A DNA stretch of 54,075 nt from Candidatus Kuenenia stuttgartensis (GCA_943329845.2 CALQFM020000023.1:1-54075), one strand, 5' to 3'. Shown: positions 19,922-29,446, numbered from the stretch's first letter. Made by a program: numbers and translations. Notes: generated by a model from the letters alone, not told the origin.

Positions 19922-21069
19922 TACAGGCTGATCATCCGTTCGCCGACCCTGGAAAGCGCGAAGTGTGCGGTGATGTGCAGGCGCGAGGCCTCGCCGAGCC
20001 GGACCCGCGCCGCCTCGTCTAGCGAAAGAGCATGGTCGAGCGCGCGGGCCAGCGCGTCGGGATCGGCCGGCGGCACCAGCCAGCCGGTCTCGCCATCGAC
20101 AACGATGTCAGGGGTTCCGCCTGCGCGAGTCGCCACGACCGGCCGGCCCATGGCCAGCGCCTCGGCGCAGATGCTGTTGAAGGCTTCAGGCGTCCGCGAC
20201 GGCACCACGACCACGTCGGCCAGCATGTAGGCCACGGGCATGTCGGGCGCATAGCCGACGAAGCGGGCCCGGCCTTCCAGGTGCAACTCGGCGATCAGCT
20301 TCAGCAGGGTCTCGCGGTATTTGGAATTGTCCTCGTCGCGCGCGACGATCAAAAGTGTGGCCTGCTTGTTGGTCATCCGCGCCATGGCCCGCAGCAGGAT
20401 GTCGTGGCCCTTGCCGGGCGATACCCGGCCCGGCATCAGGATGACGGCGGACAGATCGTCGGCACGCCAATCCTGCATCTGGCGGACGAGCTTTTCAGTG
20501 CGCACGGCCGCCGGATCGAAACGCAGCAGGTCGACGCCACGCGGGATGATCTCGATCCTGGTCGTCGCCGGCAGGGCCTTGCGCACCAGGGCCGCGACGA
20601 AGTCCGAGGCGGCGACGATGGCGCGGGCGCCGGCCATCTCCTGCGCCACCCATTGCTCCGGTTCGTGGTTCTCGTTGGCGATCGGCGAGGCGACGAACGG
20701 CACGCGGGTCGCTTTCGAAACCTGCCTGGCCAGCCGCGCGCCGCGCCTGCCATAGGCGTGGATTACGGTGATACGGTGGGTGGCGACGGCGGCCTTCAGC
20801 CGCCGGACGATCCGCCAGCGGGTCAGCGGCGAGACCGAATCGAATGGCAGCGCCAGATGGATACCGCCCGACTGGCGGAATTCACCGACCAGCGCGCCAC
20901 TGCGTGATGCGGCCGCGACAACGCCGCCGGCGGCGATGGTGGCGCGGGCGATGTCGACGGCGTTGCGCGACGGGCCATCCGCGTCGAGGCGGGGCAGGAT
21001 CTGCAGAATCCGCGGCGCGAGCCCGGTGTTGGGGCGATCGAGAAGGTTGAAGACGGCCCCCGGCGCTGG
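19891..21069 (-). CDS. Family 4 glycosyltransferase, 5' end apparently interrupted by an amber codon
   Basis: A GT-B glycosyltransferase. The C-terminal donor-binding domain is intact (ILMPGRVSPGKGHDILLRAM, VPSRTPEAFNSICAEALAMG RP-type E-x7-E motif, then VVDGETGWLVPP). The N-terminal acceptor domain is also encoded in frame (APRILQILPRLDADGPSRNA to VIHAYGRRGARLARQV), but there is no ATG, GTG or TTG for it after the TAG at 21070-21072; the first usable start is GTG 20703, which would skip that domain. An ATG at 21105 is in frame and separated only by that TAG at codon 12. I therefore read a nonsense mutation, or a sequencing error, near the start. The acceptor is unknown; surface polysaccharide is likely. 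Confidence 0.75.
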   Translation of the reverse strand, partial: PAPGAVFNLLDRPNTGLAPRILQILPRLDADGPSRNAVDIARATIAAGGVVAAASRSGALVGEFRQSGGIHLALPFDSVSPLTRWRIVRRLKAAVATHRITVIHAYGRRGARLARQVSKATRVPFVASPIANENHEPEQWVAQEMAGARAIVAASDFVAALVRKALPATTRIEIIPRGVDLLRFDPAAVRTEKLVRQMQDWRADDLSAVILMPGRVSPGKGHDILLRAMARMTNKQATLLIVARDEDNSKYRETLLKLIAELHLEGRARFVGYAPDMPVAYMLADVVVVPSRTPEAFNSICAEALAMGRPVVATRAGGTPDIVVDGETGWLVPPADPDALARALDHALSLDEAARVRLGEASRLHITAHFALSRVGERMISLYQELAAPIGR

Positions 21070-21082
21070 CTAGATGGGTGGG

Positions 21083-21850
21083 ATGGAATCGTCACTTAGC
21101 ACCATTTCCGCGGGTGGTCATCAGCTTGCGTACGAGGCCTTGCCGGGCAGTGCGCCGGGCGTGGTCTTCCTGCCCGGATTCAAGTCCGATATGGCCGGCA
21201 CCAAGGCCACGGCGCTGCGCGACTGGTGCCTCAGGCGCCGCCAGGCGTTTACCCGATTCGACTATTCCGGCCACGGCCAATCGACCGGAAAATTCGAGGA
21301 CGGCACCATCGGGCGGTGGGCTGCGGATGCGGTCGCCATCCTCGACCAGGTCACCAGCGGTCGGCAGATTCTCGTCGGCTCGAGCATGGGCGGCTGGATG
21401 GCGCTGCTGGCGGCGCGCGCCCGGCCGGAACGGATCGCCGCGCTGGTCGGCATCGCCGCCGCGCCCGACTTCACCGAGGACCTGATGTGGGCGGGGTATC
21501 CTGAAGACGTGAAGGAAGTCCTGCGCCGCGACGGCGTCTACCACGAGCCATCGGACTACGGGGAACCCTACACAATCACCATGCGGCTGATCGAGGAGGG
21601 CAGGGAGCACCTGGTGCTTCGGTCACCGCTGACGCTGCCGTTCCCGGTGCGGCTGATCCAGGGCATGAAGGACCTCGACGTGCCGTGGAGGACGGCCTTG
21701 CGGCTGGCCGAGCACATCGGCGGCGACAACGTCGAGGTAACGCTGGTGAAGAGCGGCGATCACCGGTTGTCGGAGCCAGCCGACATCGCGCGGTTGGAGG
21801 CGGCGCTGGAACAACTGTCGGAAAGCTTCAAGCGGCCAATAGTCCTATAG
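21083..21850 (+). CDS. Alpha/beta hydrolase, ABHD10-like carboxylesterase
   Basis: A 255-residue serine hydrolase. The nucleophile motif GSSMGG places Ser101; LPGFKSDM earlier forms the oxyanion region; Asp in MKDLDVPW and His in KSGDHRLS complete the triad. The pattern, including SMGGWMALLAARARPERI, resembles the small ABHD10/acyl-protein thioesterase-like esterases widespread in Alphaproteobacteria. The start at ATG 21083 gives the expected N terminus; an ATG at 21074 adds three residues. Its 5' end is head-to-head with the glycosyltransferase. Substrate unknown. Confidence 0.88.
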   Translation: MESSLSTISAGGHQLAYEALPGSAPGVVFLPGFKSDMAGTKATALRDWCLRRRQAFTRFDYSGHGQSTGKFEDGTIGRWAADAVAILDQVTSGRQILVGSSMGGWMALLAARARPERIAALVGIAAAPDFTEDLMWAGYPEDVKEVLRRDGVYHEPSDYGEPYTITMRLIEEGREHLVLRSPLTLPFPVRLIQGMKDLDVPWRTALRLAEHIGGDNVEVTLVKSGDHRLSEPADIARLEAALEQLSESFKRPIVL

Positions 21851-22984
21851 GACTGCAGGAGCGGAAGCGACGCGCCTGACCTCGCCGATCATCGCGTCCA
21901 CGAAGGGTCCATATCCGTTTGCCGGGTTCCATACACTGGAAAACCGGAACGCGGCCTCGGCGACATTCGCGTAGGAGGCGCGGCAGTCCGCCGCGGCGCG
22001 AAGGATCGATTCCTCATCGAAATACAGGAAGGTACGGCCCGCGCCCGAACTCTCGACAAGGTCGCCCGGCACCGTATCGAACGGCGCAATGATGGGAATT
22101 CCCGCCGCTAGCGCGTCATAGGCGATGGCGGAGCCGCGATCCTTGTATTCCGACGGATCGTAAGGAAGGACAACCAGATCGCACTTGGAAATTTCTGCGA
22201 CGAGGTCGGGGACATAGCCGATCACAGACAGCTGCGGGCTTGGCTGGTGGACCTTCAGGCCGTTGTAACTGTCATGCGCCAGCACGCGAAGGCCATCGCT
22301 GATGAAGCGGGCGATGAGTCCCCGAAGGATATGAAGGCCTTTTTCCGGACGCTGCGCACCGAAGAAGCCGACGGTGCCTAGGATCTCGCGCGGGGCTTCA
22401 ATTCGCCGCGCACCATGCGGCGCCGGGAACAGGACAAACGATCCGTCCGCTGTGATCGGCAAATAGTGCTTCCGGAGTGAGGGAACGAACGAACCGCAGC
22501 GGAGCGGAGCCTTGCTCCTGCGCATGTTCAGGAACGCGTCCCGCCACCACATGGCCCCAGTCTTGAATCCGCCGATATCCGGCGTGTAATGAACGCAGCA
22601 CGAGACCGGGATGTTGCGCCTGGACAGGGCGCACGCGTTGAGCTGGTAGGCGGATACGGTAGGCCAGAGCAGCAAGTCTGCGTCACCGGTCTGGTCGAGT
22701 TCCCGCGCGGTCGTCTGGCTCAGGTTTCGGTACAGATAGTATTCGCCCGCTATGGGATCGATCTGCCTTGCATCACCTGGACCGACGAACGGATGGGCCG
22801 AAAAGATCGGCGTAACCGGAGCCAGCAGCGACAGGGCGTTGCGGGGCGCTTCGGGAAGAGCCGTATGTGAGTAGACGTGGACGGAATGCCCCCGGGCGAC
22901 GAGTTGGCGGACGATGTTGGCAACCCACTCGAAATGGTGTCCCGCCTGTCCGACGAGCCCCGGGTCCATCAGGTTGATTTTCAT
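21845..22984 (-). CDS. Glycosyltransferase, GT-B fold (family 1/4-like)
   Basis: A 379-residue protein opening MKINLMDPGLVGQAGHHFEW, with GQ-GHHFEW resembling nucleotide-sugar transferases that begin with a Gly loop. The second half holds TVGFFGAQRPEKGLHILRGL, a typical donor-domain start, then DLVVLPYDPSEYKDRGSAIA and DALAAGIPIIAPFDT, the E/D-x7 region of retaining GT-B enzymes. I chose ATG 22984; an earlier in-frame start adds 31 residues without similarity. It is convergent with the hydrolase, overlapping it by six bases. Its base composition looks somewhat lower in GC than its neighbours, which could mean transfer; not measured. Product unknown. Confidence 0.82.
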   Translation of the reverse strand: MKINLMDPGLVGQAGHHFEWVANIVRQLVARGHSVHVYSHTALPEAPRNALSLLAPVTPIFSAHPFVGPGDARQIDPIAGEYYLYRNLSQTTARELDQTGDADLLLWPTVSAYQLNACALSRRNIPVSCCVHYTPDIGGFKTGAMWWRDAFLNMRRSKAPLRCGSFVPSLRKHYLPITADGSFVLFPAPHGARRIEAPREILGTVGFFGAQRPEKGLHILRGLIARFISDGLRVLAHDSYNGLKVHQPSPQLSVIGYVPDLVAEISKCDLVVLPYDPSEYKDRGSAIAYDALAAGIPIIAPFDTVPGDLVESSGAGRTFLYFDEESILRAAADCRASYANVAEAAFRFSSVWNPANGYGPFVDAMIGEVRRVASAPAVL

Positions 22985-23092
22985 GCGCTTGCGATCATAG
23001 GAGGCTGTGTGCGGCGGTGCATATCCGGACGGCCGGACCGGCAAGCCGGTTGTAGTCAAGGTGCAAACTGGCGGCAAGGTAACGGGACGGAT

Positions 23093-23959
23093 TCATTGCA
23101 TTTTGAGGATAGCCCGCAACCCTTCCCGATAGTTCGGGTAAGCCAGCGTCAACCCCAGCTCCCGCTTCATCCTGTCGTTCCGAACCCGCTTGCTCTCCTC
23201 GTAGAAGCTGCGCGCCATGGGGGTCAGGTCGGCCTGTTCGATCGGCGTCAGCGGCTCGACCGGCACGCCCAATAGTTCGCAGGCGTAGGCGGTGACGTCC
23301 TGCGGCGGCGCAGGCTCGTCGTCGCAGAGGTTGTAGATGGCGCCGGGGCGGGGCTGGACCATGGAGGCGATCAGCGCGGCGGCGAGATCGTCCACATGGA
23401 TGCGCGAGAACACCTGGCCTTCCTTGAAAACGCGGCGCGTGCGGCCGGCCTTCACCGCGTCGATGGCGCTGCGGCCGGGGCCGTAGATGCCGGGCAGGCG
23501 GAACAGGTGCACCGGCACCCGGCCGATCTCGTAGAGGCTCGTCCAGCCCATCTCGGCCTCGGCCCGCTTGCGGCCGCGGACGGTGCTGGGCGAGCGCGGC
23601 GTGGTCTCGTCGACCCAGCCGCCGTCCTTGTCGCCGTAGACGCCGGTGGTCGACAGATAGCCGGCCCAGGCGAGGCGCGGCAGCGAGGCGATGTCGGCGG
23701 CATGATGGCGCAACACCGGATCCCCGGACTCGCCTGGCGGGACCGAGGCAAGCAGGTGGGTTGTACCGTCCAGCGCCTTCGCCGGGTTGTCGATGGGCCG
23801 GTCGCCGTCGAACAGGAACACCTCGAAGCCCTGGGCTTCCAGCGCCACCTTCGTTGCCGGCGTGCGGCAGGTGCCCGCGATCTTCCAGCCATCGGCGCGA
23901 AGCTGCCGGCCGGCGACCTGCGCCGTGTAGCCCAACCCGAAGACGAAGAGTCGCTTCAT
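23093..23959 (-). CDS. NAD-dependent epimerase/dehydratase-like SDR (YeeZ type)
   Basis: A 288-residue extended short-chain dehydrogenase with an N-terminal Rossmann start MKRLFVFGLGYTAQ (Gly at 8 and 10). YLSTTGVYGD and RKRAEAEMG are the substrate-loop and active-site regions; HLFRLPGIYGPGRSAID and IHVDDLAAALIASM are typical of the YeeZ-like subgroup. The canonical Tyr-x3-Lys is altered to a different context, as in other atypical SDRs, so a nucleotide-binding role is safer than a specific reaction. Divergent from the TPR gene, with about 70 bases between the starts. Confidence 0.85.
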   Translation of the reverse strand: MKRLFVFGLGYTAQVAGRQLRADGWKIAGTCRTPATKVALEAQGFEVFLFDGDRPIDNPAKALDGTTHLLASVPPGESGDPVLRHHAADIASLPRLAWAGYLSTTGVYGDKDGGWVDETTPRSPSTVRGRKRAEAEMGWTSLYEIGRVPVHLFRLPGIYGPGRSAIDAVKAGRTRRVFKEGQVFSRIHVDDLAAALIASMVQPRPGAIYNLCDDEPAPPQDVTAYACELLGVPVEPLTPIEQADLTPMARSFYEESKRVRNDRMKRELGLTLAYPNYREGLRAILKMQ

Positions 23960-24027
23960 GAGGTCCGATCTCCTATATGTTCCCTCGCAGCTTAGAAGCC
24001 ATCCCCAGAACCTCACAAGGCTCCCGC

Positions 24028-24969
24028 TTGAGAAAGATCCTTGCCCTGTTGAGCGCCGCCATCGCCGGCCTCCTGTCGTTCCCCGCCGCCGCCAGCAACT
24101 ATTCCGAGTGCATGAAGCTGGTCGACATGGCGCCCAAGCGCGCCTACGAGCTGGCCGCGCAGTGGCGCGACTACAGCGGCGGCATCCCGGCCGAGCACTG
24201 CATGGCGCTGTCGCTGTTCGCGCAGGGCCAGTACGAGAAGGCGGCCGGCATGCTGGAAGACCTGGCCAAGCGCGCCCAGCAGCAGGCGAAGGCGCGGCCC
24301 GCGGAGGGCGCGGCCGAGGTCAAGCTGGGCAAGGACGGCAAGCCCGAACCCGAGCCCGAGGTGCTGCCGCCGGGTCTCGCGGTCGACCTGCAGTCGCAGG
24401 CCGGCAACGCCTGGCTGATGGCCGACAACAACGAGAAGGCGTTCAGGGTGCTGTCGGAGGCGCTGGGCATGCCCGGCATCAACGACGACCAGGCGGCCGA
24501 AATCCTGATCGACCGGGCGCGCACGCAGGTCGAGATGGGCAATCTGGAAGGTGCGGTCAAGGATCTGGATGTCGCGCTGCAGCGCGGCGGCCCGCGCTCC
24601 GAGGGCTATTCCTACCGGGCTGCGGCGCACCGGGCGCTGGGCCACTTCGAATCAGCCCGCGCGGACGTGGACAAGGCGCTGATGCTCGACGCCGAGAATG
24701 TGGACGCGCTGCTAGAGCGCGCCAACCTCAATCACGCCATCGGCAACAGCGACGCGGCCATCGTCGACTGGATCCAGGTGATGAAACTGGCGCCCGACAC
24801 GCCGTCGGCCAAGGCGGCGGCGGACAGCGTCAACAAGGTCCGCGCCCATCAGGCCGAGGAGGAGAAAGAGGCGGCCAGGCCGTCCACTCCCGGCGCACGC
24901 CAGGCTCCGGTTCCCAAGCCAGCCGCGCCTCCCGCAGCGCCGCAGCCCGCGCCGGCGCCAGCTCCCTGA
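24028..24969 (+). CDS. Exported TPR-repeat protein with Pro/Ala-rich tail
   Basis: Starts at TTG 24028, with AAGG seven bases upstream; this gives a clean signal peptide ([20 protein letters not shown] then AS). The mature part has an N-terminal Cys pair region ([16 protein letters not shown]), a charged linker and TPR repeats at about residues 125-275, with [19 protein letters not shown] and [10 protein letters not shown]-like helices. The last 35 residues are Pro/Ala-rich. It is probably a periplasmic scaffold. Its 3' 140 bases overlap the 3' end of queG on the other strand. Confidence 0.8.
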   Translation: MRKILALLSAAIAGLLSFPAAASNYSECMKLVDMAPKRAYELAAQWRDYSGGIPAEHCMALSLFAQGQYEKAAGMLEDLAKRAQQQAKARPAEGAAEVKLGKDGKPEPEPEVLPPGLAVDLQSQAGNAWLMADNNEKAFRVLSEALGMPGINDDQAAEILIDRARTQVEMGNLEGAVKDLDVALQRGGPRSEGYSYRAAAHRALGHFESARADVDKALMLDAENVDALLERANLNHAIGNSDAAIVDWIQVMKLAPDTPSAKAAADSVNKVRAHQAEEEKEAARPSTPGARQAPVPKPAAPPAAPQPAPAPAP

Positions 24970-26011
24970 GCGCCCACGCGGCCATCGCCCGTACCAGCGG
25001 CGAGCGGTCGTCCAGCAAGGATTCCACCACCGGCACCGTCGTTGCGTCGCCGCTGTTGCCCAGCGCGATCAGCACGTTGCGCACGAACCGGTCGCGGCCG
25101 ATACGCTTGATCGGCGAGCCGGAGAACAATGCCCGGAACCCCGCGTCGTCAAGCGCCGCCAGTTCGGTCAGCAGCGGCGCGGCCAGGTCGTCACGGGCGT
25201 GGAAGGCCGCTTCGCGCGCCTCGCTGGCGAACTTGTTCCAGGGGCACACGGCGAGGCAGTCGTCGCAGCCATAGATGCGATTGGCCATCGGCTTGCGGAA
25301 TTCGACAGGGATATGGCCATCATACTCGATGGTCAGGTACGAGATGCAGCGCCGCGCGTCGAGCTGGTAGGGCGCCGGGAACGCATTGGTGGGGCAGGCG
25401 TCGAGGCAGTTGCGGCACTGGCCGCAATGATCGGGTTCTGCCCGGTCGGCCGGAAGGTTCAGGTCGGTATAGATGGCACCGAGGAACAGCCACGAGCCGA
25501 AGGCGCGCGACACCAGGTTGGTGTGCTTGCCCTGCCAGCCCAGTCCGGCGGCCTCGGCGAGCGGCTTTTCGGGCACCGGAGCGGTGTCGACGAACACCTT
25601 CAGGCTGGCGCCCTTGCTCTCGCCGAGCCAGCGGCCGACCCGCTTCAGCCGCTTCTTGATGACGTCGTGATAGTCGCGGTTGCGGGCATAGACCGAAATC
25701 ACGCCGCGGTCTGTCCGCGCCAGCCGCGCCATCGGGTCGTCGTCGGGGCCGTAATTCATGCCGGCGACGATGATGCTGCGGACCTCGGGCCACAGGACGC
25801 GCGGATCGCCGCGCCGGTCGGCCTTTTCCGCCATCCATCCCATGACGCCGTGGCGGCCTTCGCCCAGGAATGCGCGCAGCCGCTCCGGCATGTGCGGGAT
25901 GCTGTCGGGCGTGGTGACGGCGGCGACGTCGAAGCCTTCCGCGAGCAGGCGGTCGATGATGTCCCGCTTGAGGCCGTGGTTCGCCGGGGCGTCAGAAATC
26001 GAGGTTGTCAT
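24830..26011 (-). CDS. queG: Epoxyqueuosine reductase
   Basis: Cobalamin- and iron-sulfur-dependent enzyme that performs the last step of queuosine synthesis on tRNA. Two ferredoxin-type clusters are visible: [12 protein letters not shown] and CDDCLAVCP. The N-terminal B12-binding part has [14 protein letters not shown] and [16 protein letters not shown], and [20 protein letters not shown] is a strong QueG signature. A C-terminal HEAT-like repeat ([20 protein letters not shown]) follows. The last 30 or so residues (from [14 protein letters not shown]) are a non-conserved tail read through the TPR gene's 3' end. The start overlaps the glutathione transferase gene by 20 bases. Confidence 0.95.
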   Translation of the reverse strand: MTTSISDAPANHGLKRDIIDRLLAEGFDVAAVTTPDSIPHMPERLRAFLGEGRHGVMGWMAEKADRRGDPRVLWPEVRSIIVAGMNYGPDDDPMARLARTDRGVISVYARNRDYHDVIKKRLKRVGRWLGESKGASLKVFVDTAPVPEKPLAEAAGLGWQGKHTNLVSRAFGSWLFLGAIYTDLNLPADRAEPDHCGQCRNCLDACPTNAFPAPYQLDARRCISYLTIEYDGHIPVEFRKPMANRIYGCDDCLAVCPWNKFASEAREAAFHARDDLAAPLLTELAALDDAGFRALFSGSPIKRIGRDRFVRNVLIALGNSGDATTVPVVESLLDDRSPLVRAMAAWALRELAPARAAALREARLAWEPEPGVRREWTAWPPLSPPRPDGRGPC

Positions 26012-26663
26012 AATGGGCGGGCGGCGACAGGCCAGGAATCCGGTCCATCAGCACCGGACGGAAGCTGGGCCGCGACTTGACCCGCACATACCAGTCCTTG
26101 GCTTCGGGGTGGCTGTCCCACGGCACGTTGTCCAGATAGTCCACGCATGACAGGTGGGCCGCGGCGGCTATGTCGGCCAGCGAGAACTCCTCGCCGCCCA
26201 GCCAGCGTCGGCGCTCGGTGAGATAGGCGATGTAGTCCAGGTGATAGCCGATGTTGTGCAGCCCGGCGCGGATGGCGCTGCTGTCGGGCGTGCCCATCTT
26301 CATGAACCGCTTCATCACCTTCTCGGTCACCAGATTGTCGGTGACCTCGCGGTGGAACTTCTGGTCGAACCAGCACACCAGGCGGCGGACCTCGGCGCGG
26401 GTCAGCGCGTCCTTGCCGAACAGGCTCTTGCCCGAGACGGTTTCGTTCAGGTACTCGCAGATCACCGCGCTGTCGGCGATGGCGGTGCCGTCTTCCTCGA
26501 CCAGCACCGGCACGGTCCCCGCGGGATTGAGCGCCAGGAACTCCGGCCGTCGCTCCCAGACCGGCTCGATGACCAGCTTCACGTCCACGCCGAGCTCGGC
26601 CATGGCGATGCGGACCTTGCGGGAGAAGGGCGACAGCCAGAGGTGGAAAAGGCGGGGGGTCAC
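25992..26663 (-). CDS. Glutathione S-transferase family protein
   Basis: A 223-residue GST. The thioredoxin-like N domain starts [20 protein letters not shown], with a Ser in the position of the catalytic Ser/Cys; [14 protein letters not shown] and DSAVICEYL bind glutathione. The all-alpha C domain has [21 protein letters not shown] 26663 is the start. It overlaps queG by 20 bases, so the two are likely co-transcribed, though a functional link is not obvious. Substrate unknown. Confidence 0.92.
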   Translation of the reverse strand: MTPRLFHLWLSPFSRKVRIAMAELGVDVKLVIEPVWERRPEFLALNPAGTVPVLVEEDGTAIADSAVICEYLNETVSGKSLFGKDALTRAEVRRLVCWFDQKFHREVTDNLVTEKVMKRFMKMGTPDSSAIRAGLHNIGYHLDYIAYLTERRRWLGGEEFSLADIAAAAHLSCVDYLDNVPWDSHPEAKDWYVRVKSRPSFRPVLMDRIPGLSPPAHYDNLDF

Positions 26664-26822
26664 GAGCGGGAAAGTCCTGTCACATGCCGGCCGGGAGAAA
26701 CGACTATTGCGCGCGAACCTTGATGACCCGCGCCGAACCGGGCAGAACGCATGTGAAACCCTCCCGAAACGCCACAGACCCTAGCACAACTGCCTTGCCC
26801 GTCACAAAGTACGTGGAAGGGT

Positions 26823-27779
26823 TCAGGCCGCTTCGACGGGTTTGCTGAACTGGCCCTGCTTGCGATAGCGCTCAAGATAGGTGCCGACGATGGATTCTGC
26901 CGGCGTCGGATCGATACCCAGATCGCGCAGCGTCCGGGCGTCCGGGGAAACCACGTTGTCGTGCTTGAGCAATTCCACCTGGTCCATGGTCAGCGGCGCG
27001 TTGGGCAGGATGCCGGTGAAGAACGCGCCGATCTTGGCCGCGAAGAACGGTACCGGCAGCATCATCTTGTCGCGGCGGATCTCGGCCAGCACCAGTTCGA
27101 GGATTTCCCGGAAGCTGTAGACCTTGGGACCGCCCAGCTCGAAGGTCTGGCCGGCGAAGGCGTCCTGCGTCGCGGCGCGGGCGACCGCTTCGGCCACATC
27201 ACAGACATAGACCGGCTGGAAGCGGGTCTTGCCGCCGCCGATCAGCGGCAGGGGCAGCCGCGGGATGCAGGCCAGGCGCGCGAAGCGGTTGAAGAAGCCG
27301 TCCTCGTCGCCGAACACGATCGACGGGCGCAGGATGGTGGCGGCGGGGAAGGCCGCGCGCACCGCGATCTCGCCCTCGCCCTTGCTGCTGGCGTATGCCG
27401 ATTCGGCGTTGCGGTCGGCGCCGATGGCGGATAGCTGGACCAGCCGGCGGACTCCGGCCGCGGCTGCGGCCTTCGCCACGGCCTCGGCGCCGTTCACATG
27501 GACAGACTGGAAGTCTTCATGGCCGGAAGGCTGCAAGATGCCCACCAGGTTGACGACCGCGTCGGCGCCGTCGACCGCCCGGGCCACCGAAGCGGCGTTG
27601 CGGATGTTGGTGGGCAACAGCTGGACCTGGCCCACGTCGCCCATGGGTTTGAGGAAGAGGGCTTCGTTGGGGTGGCGCACCGCCACCCGGATGCGATGCT
27701 TCTGTTTGGCCAGCAGACGCACGACATACCGGCCGATGAAGCCGGAGCCGCCGATCACCGTAACGAGATCACGAGTCAT
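26823..27779 (-). CDS. NDUFA9-like NAD(P)-binding protein (complex I-associated type SDR)
   Basis: A 318-residue atypical SDR with VTVIGGSGFIGRYVVRLLA (Rossmann GGSGFIG) at the start, RLVQLSAIGAD, the ILRPSIVFGDEDGF region and an NDUFA9-type C-terminal part (FRFQPVYVCDVAEAV, LELVLAEIRRDKMMLPVP). Alphaproteobacterial homologues of mitochondrial NDUFA9 are associated with complex I, but direct evidence is limited. ATG 27779 (MTRDLVTVIGG) is the natural start; an earlier in-frame start adds 48 unrelated residues. Confidence 0.9.
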   Translation of the reverse strand: MTRDLVTVIGGSGFIGRYVVRLLAKQKHRIRVAVRHPNEALFLKPMGDVGQVQLLPTNIRNAASVARAVDGADAVVNLVGILQPSGHEDFQSVHVNGAEAVAKAAAAAGVRRLVQLSAIGADRNAESAYASSKGEGEIAVRAAFPAATILRPSIVFGDEDGFFNRFARLACIPRLPLPLIGGGKTRFQPVYVCDVAEAVARAATQDAFAGQTFELGGPKVYSFREILELVLAEIRRDKMMLPVPFFAAKIGAFFTGILPNAPLTMDQVELLKHDNVVSPDARTLRDLGIDPTPAESIVGTYLERYRKQGQFSKPVEAA

Positions 27780-27916
27780 GGAGTCCCTGTTCGCGCGGGC
27801 GTGGAATTCGCCGTTAAAATACCGCCGGACCGCAGGATTGCTACCTGAAACTTCCCGGCGCGGGCCGCATGACGGCCCTGTTGCATGTTTGTTGCGATTG
27901 GCGAGCGATTGGATTG

Positions 27917-27945
27917 TTGACAAGCATCGTGCCGGGCAATAGGAA
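27917..27945 (+). promoter_or_regulatory. Possible promoter of tRNA-Leu
   Basis: TTGACA (27917-27922) and TAGGAA (27940-27945) spaced by 17 bases, ending 28 bases before the tRNA. The -35 is perfect and the -10 weak. Confidence 0.4.
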
Positions 27946-27973
27946 CTGCGTCCACCGTGACAGACACGGAGTT

Positions 27974-28060
27974 GCCCAGGTGGCGGAATTGGTAGACGCG
28001 CTAGCTTCAGGTGCTAGTGATCGCAAGGTCGTGGAGGTTCGAGTCCTCTCCTGGGCACCA
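27974..28060 (+). tRNA. tRNA-Leu(CAG)
   Basis: An 87-base class II tRNA with acceptor GCCCAGG/CCTGGGC, encoded CCA and the anticodon stem CTAGC/GCTAG closing the loop TTCAGGT, giving anticodon CAG, which reads CUG. It has a variable arm and a GTTCGAGTC T loop. It precedes the RNase D-like gene; no integrase is next to it. Confidence 0.95.
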
Positions 28061-28098
28061 ATCGCCAAAGTCGTTTCGGCCCGCGGAAATCTCCCACA

Positions 28099-28713
28099 AT
28101 GACAGTAGTCCTGCATCGCGGCGATCTCCCGCCCGGCCTGAGCTTCGGGCCGTCCGTCGCGATCGATACCGAGACCATGGGACTGAAGCCCGTCCGCGAC
28201 CGGCTGTGCCTGGTCCAGCTCTCATCAGGCGACGGCTCGGCCCATCTGGTGCAGATCCCGCAGGGTCCGGTGAAAGCGCCCAACCTCTCGGCGCTGCTGG
28301 CCGATCCCGCCGTGCTCAAGCTGTTCCATTTCGCGCGTTTCGACCTGGCCGCGCTGTTCGCCCGGCTGGGGGTGATGCCGCAGCCGGTCTATTGCACCAA
28401 GATCGCCTCGCGGCTGGTGCGGACCTATACCGATCGCCACGGGCTCAAGGAGTTGTGCCGCGAACTGCTCAACATCGACCTGTCGAAGCAGCAGCAGAGC
28501 TCGGACTGGGGCGCCGCCGACCTGACCGAGGCGCAACGCGTCTATGCGGCATCGGACGTCCTCTACCTGCACGAGATCAAGGCCAGGCTCGACGTCATGC
28601 TGGAGCGCGAGGGCCGCACCGCCATGGCCCAGGCGTGCTTCGATTTCCTGCCCATGCGCGCGCGGCTGGATCTGGCTGGCTGGGCCGAGGAAGACATCTT
28701 CGCGCATATGTGA
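28099..28713 (+). CDS. RNase D-like 3'-5' exonuclease (DEDDy)
   Basis: A 204-residue protein with the DEDD exonuclease core alone: VAIDTETMGLKP (Exo I, DxE), FHFARFDLAALFARLG (Exo II, Asp) and QRVYAASDVLYLHEI (Exo III, YxxxD). The HRDC domains of full-length RNase D are absent, as in the short alphaproteobacterial form. It lies 100 bases before lptC on the same strand, the usual context. Likely substrates are tRNA precursors or other structured RNA, by family analogy. Confidence 0.92.
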   Translation: MTVVLHRGDLPPGLSFGPSVAIDTETMGLKPVRDRLCLVQLSSGDGSAHLVQIPQGPVKAPNLSALLADPAVLKLFHFARFDLAALFARLGVMPQPVYCTKIASRLVRTYTDRHGLKELCRELLNIDLSKQQQSSDWGAADLTEAQRVYAASDVLYLHEIKARLDVMLEREGRTAMAQACFDFLPMRARLDLAGWAEEDIFAHM

Positions 28714-28815
28714 GCGCGCGGCTTGCCTTGATCGTTGCGCCCATTGCCCATAGATAGTGCCTCTAACGAAAGTCGCCCTATTTCTAACCAGGCGACGACC
28801 GGATGGAGAACGCTC

Positions 28816-29436
28816 TTGGAGCCCCGCTACGACCTCCTCGTTTATCGAGAGGATCGCTACAGCCGCTATGTGCGGCTGATGAAGCGTGTGCTGCCGGCGG
28901 GCGCGGCGCTCCTGCTGGCAGGGATACTGGTTGTACCGGCGATCCGGGGCTCGAGCACGGGTTTCACCCTCGCCTTTTCGGAGCTCAAGGAATCCGACGA
29001 CAAGGCGCGCATGGTGTCGCCGCGATTCGTCGGAACCGATACGGAAGATCGCTCGTTTTCGGTGACCGCCAATTCGGCATACCACGACGCCTCCAATGAC
29101 GAACTGGTGACGCTCGAAACCATCGCGGCCGACCTGAAGTCGAAGGACGGGTCATGGGTGACGGTGGACGCACCGATGGGCACGTTCCATACCAAGTCCG
29201 AGGTTCTGGATTTGACGGGACAAGTGAATGTATTCTCGGACTCGGGCATGGAAGTCCACACGCCGAAGCTGACCATGAACCTGTCCGAGGGCAAGGGAAC
29301 GAGCAACGAGGCGGTGCATGGCCAGGGCCCGTTCGGCAAGTTCACCGCCGGCGGCCTCGACGTCGACACCAAGACGGAAAACATAACATTGCGCAATGGG
29401 GTGAAGATGACTGTCTATCCCCGCGCGGTCGACTGA
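28816..29436 (+). CDS. lptC: LPS export ABC transporter periplasmic protein LptC
   Basis: Single-pass inner-membrane protein that passes LPS from LptB2FG to LptA. Start TTG 28816, with GGAG seven bases upstream, gives 206 residues: a cytoplasmic N end (EPRYDLLVYREDRYSRYVRL), a membrane helix at about residues 26-46, then a beta-jellyroll with DGSWVTVDAPMGTF, EVLDLTGQVNVFSDSGMEV and FTAGGLDVDTKTENI typical of LptC/YrbK. An in-frame upstream start (28735) has no ribosome binding site. lptA follows after ten bases. Confidence 0.93.
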   Translation: MEPRYDLLVYREDRYSRYVRLMKRVLPAGAALLLAGILVVPAIRGSSTGFTLAFSELKESDDKARMVSPRFVGTDTEDRSFSVTANSAYHDASNDELVTLETIAADLKSKDGSWVTVDAPMGTFHTKSEVLDLTGQVNVFSDSGMEVHTPKLTMNLSEGKGTSNEAVHGQGPFGKFTAGGLDVDTKTENITLRNGVKMTVYPRAVD

Positions 29437-29446
29437 AGGCGGCGCC

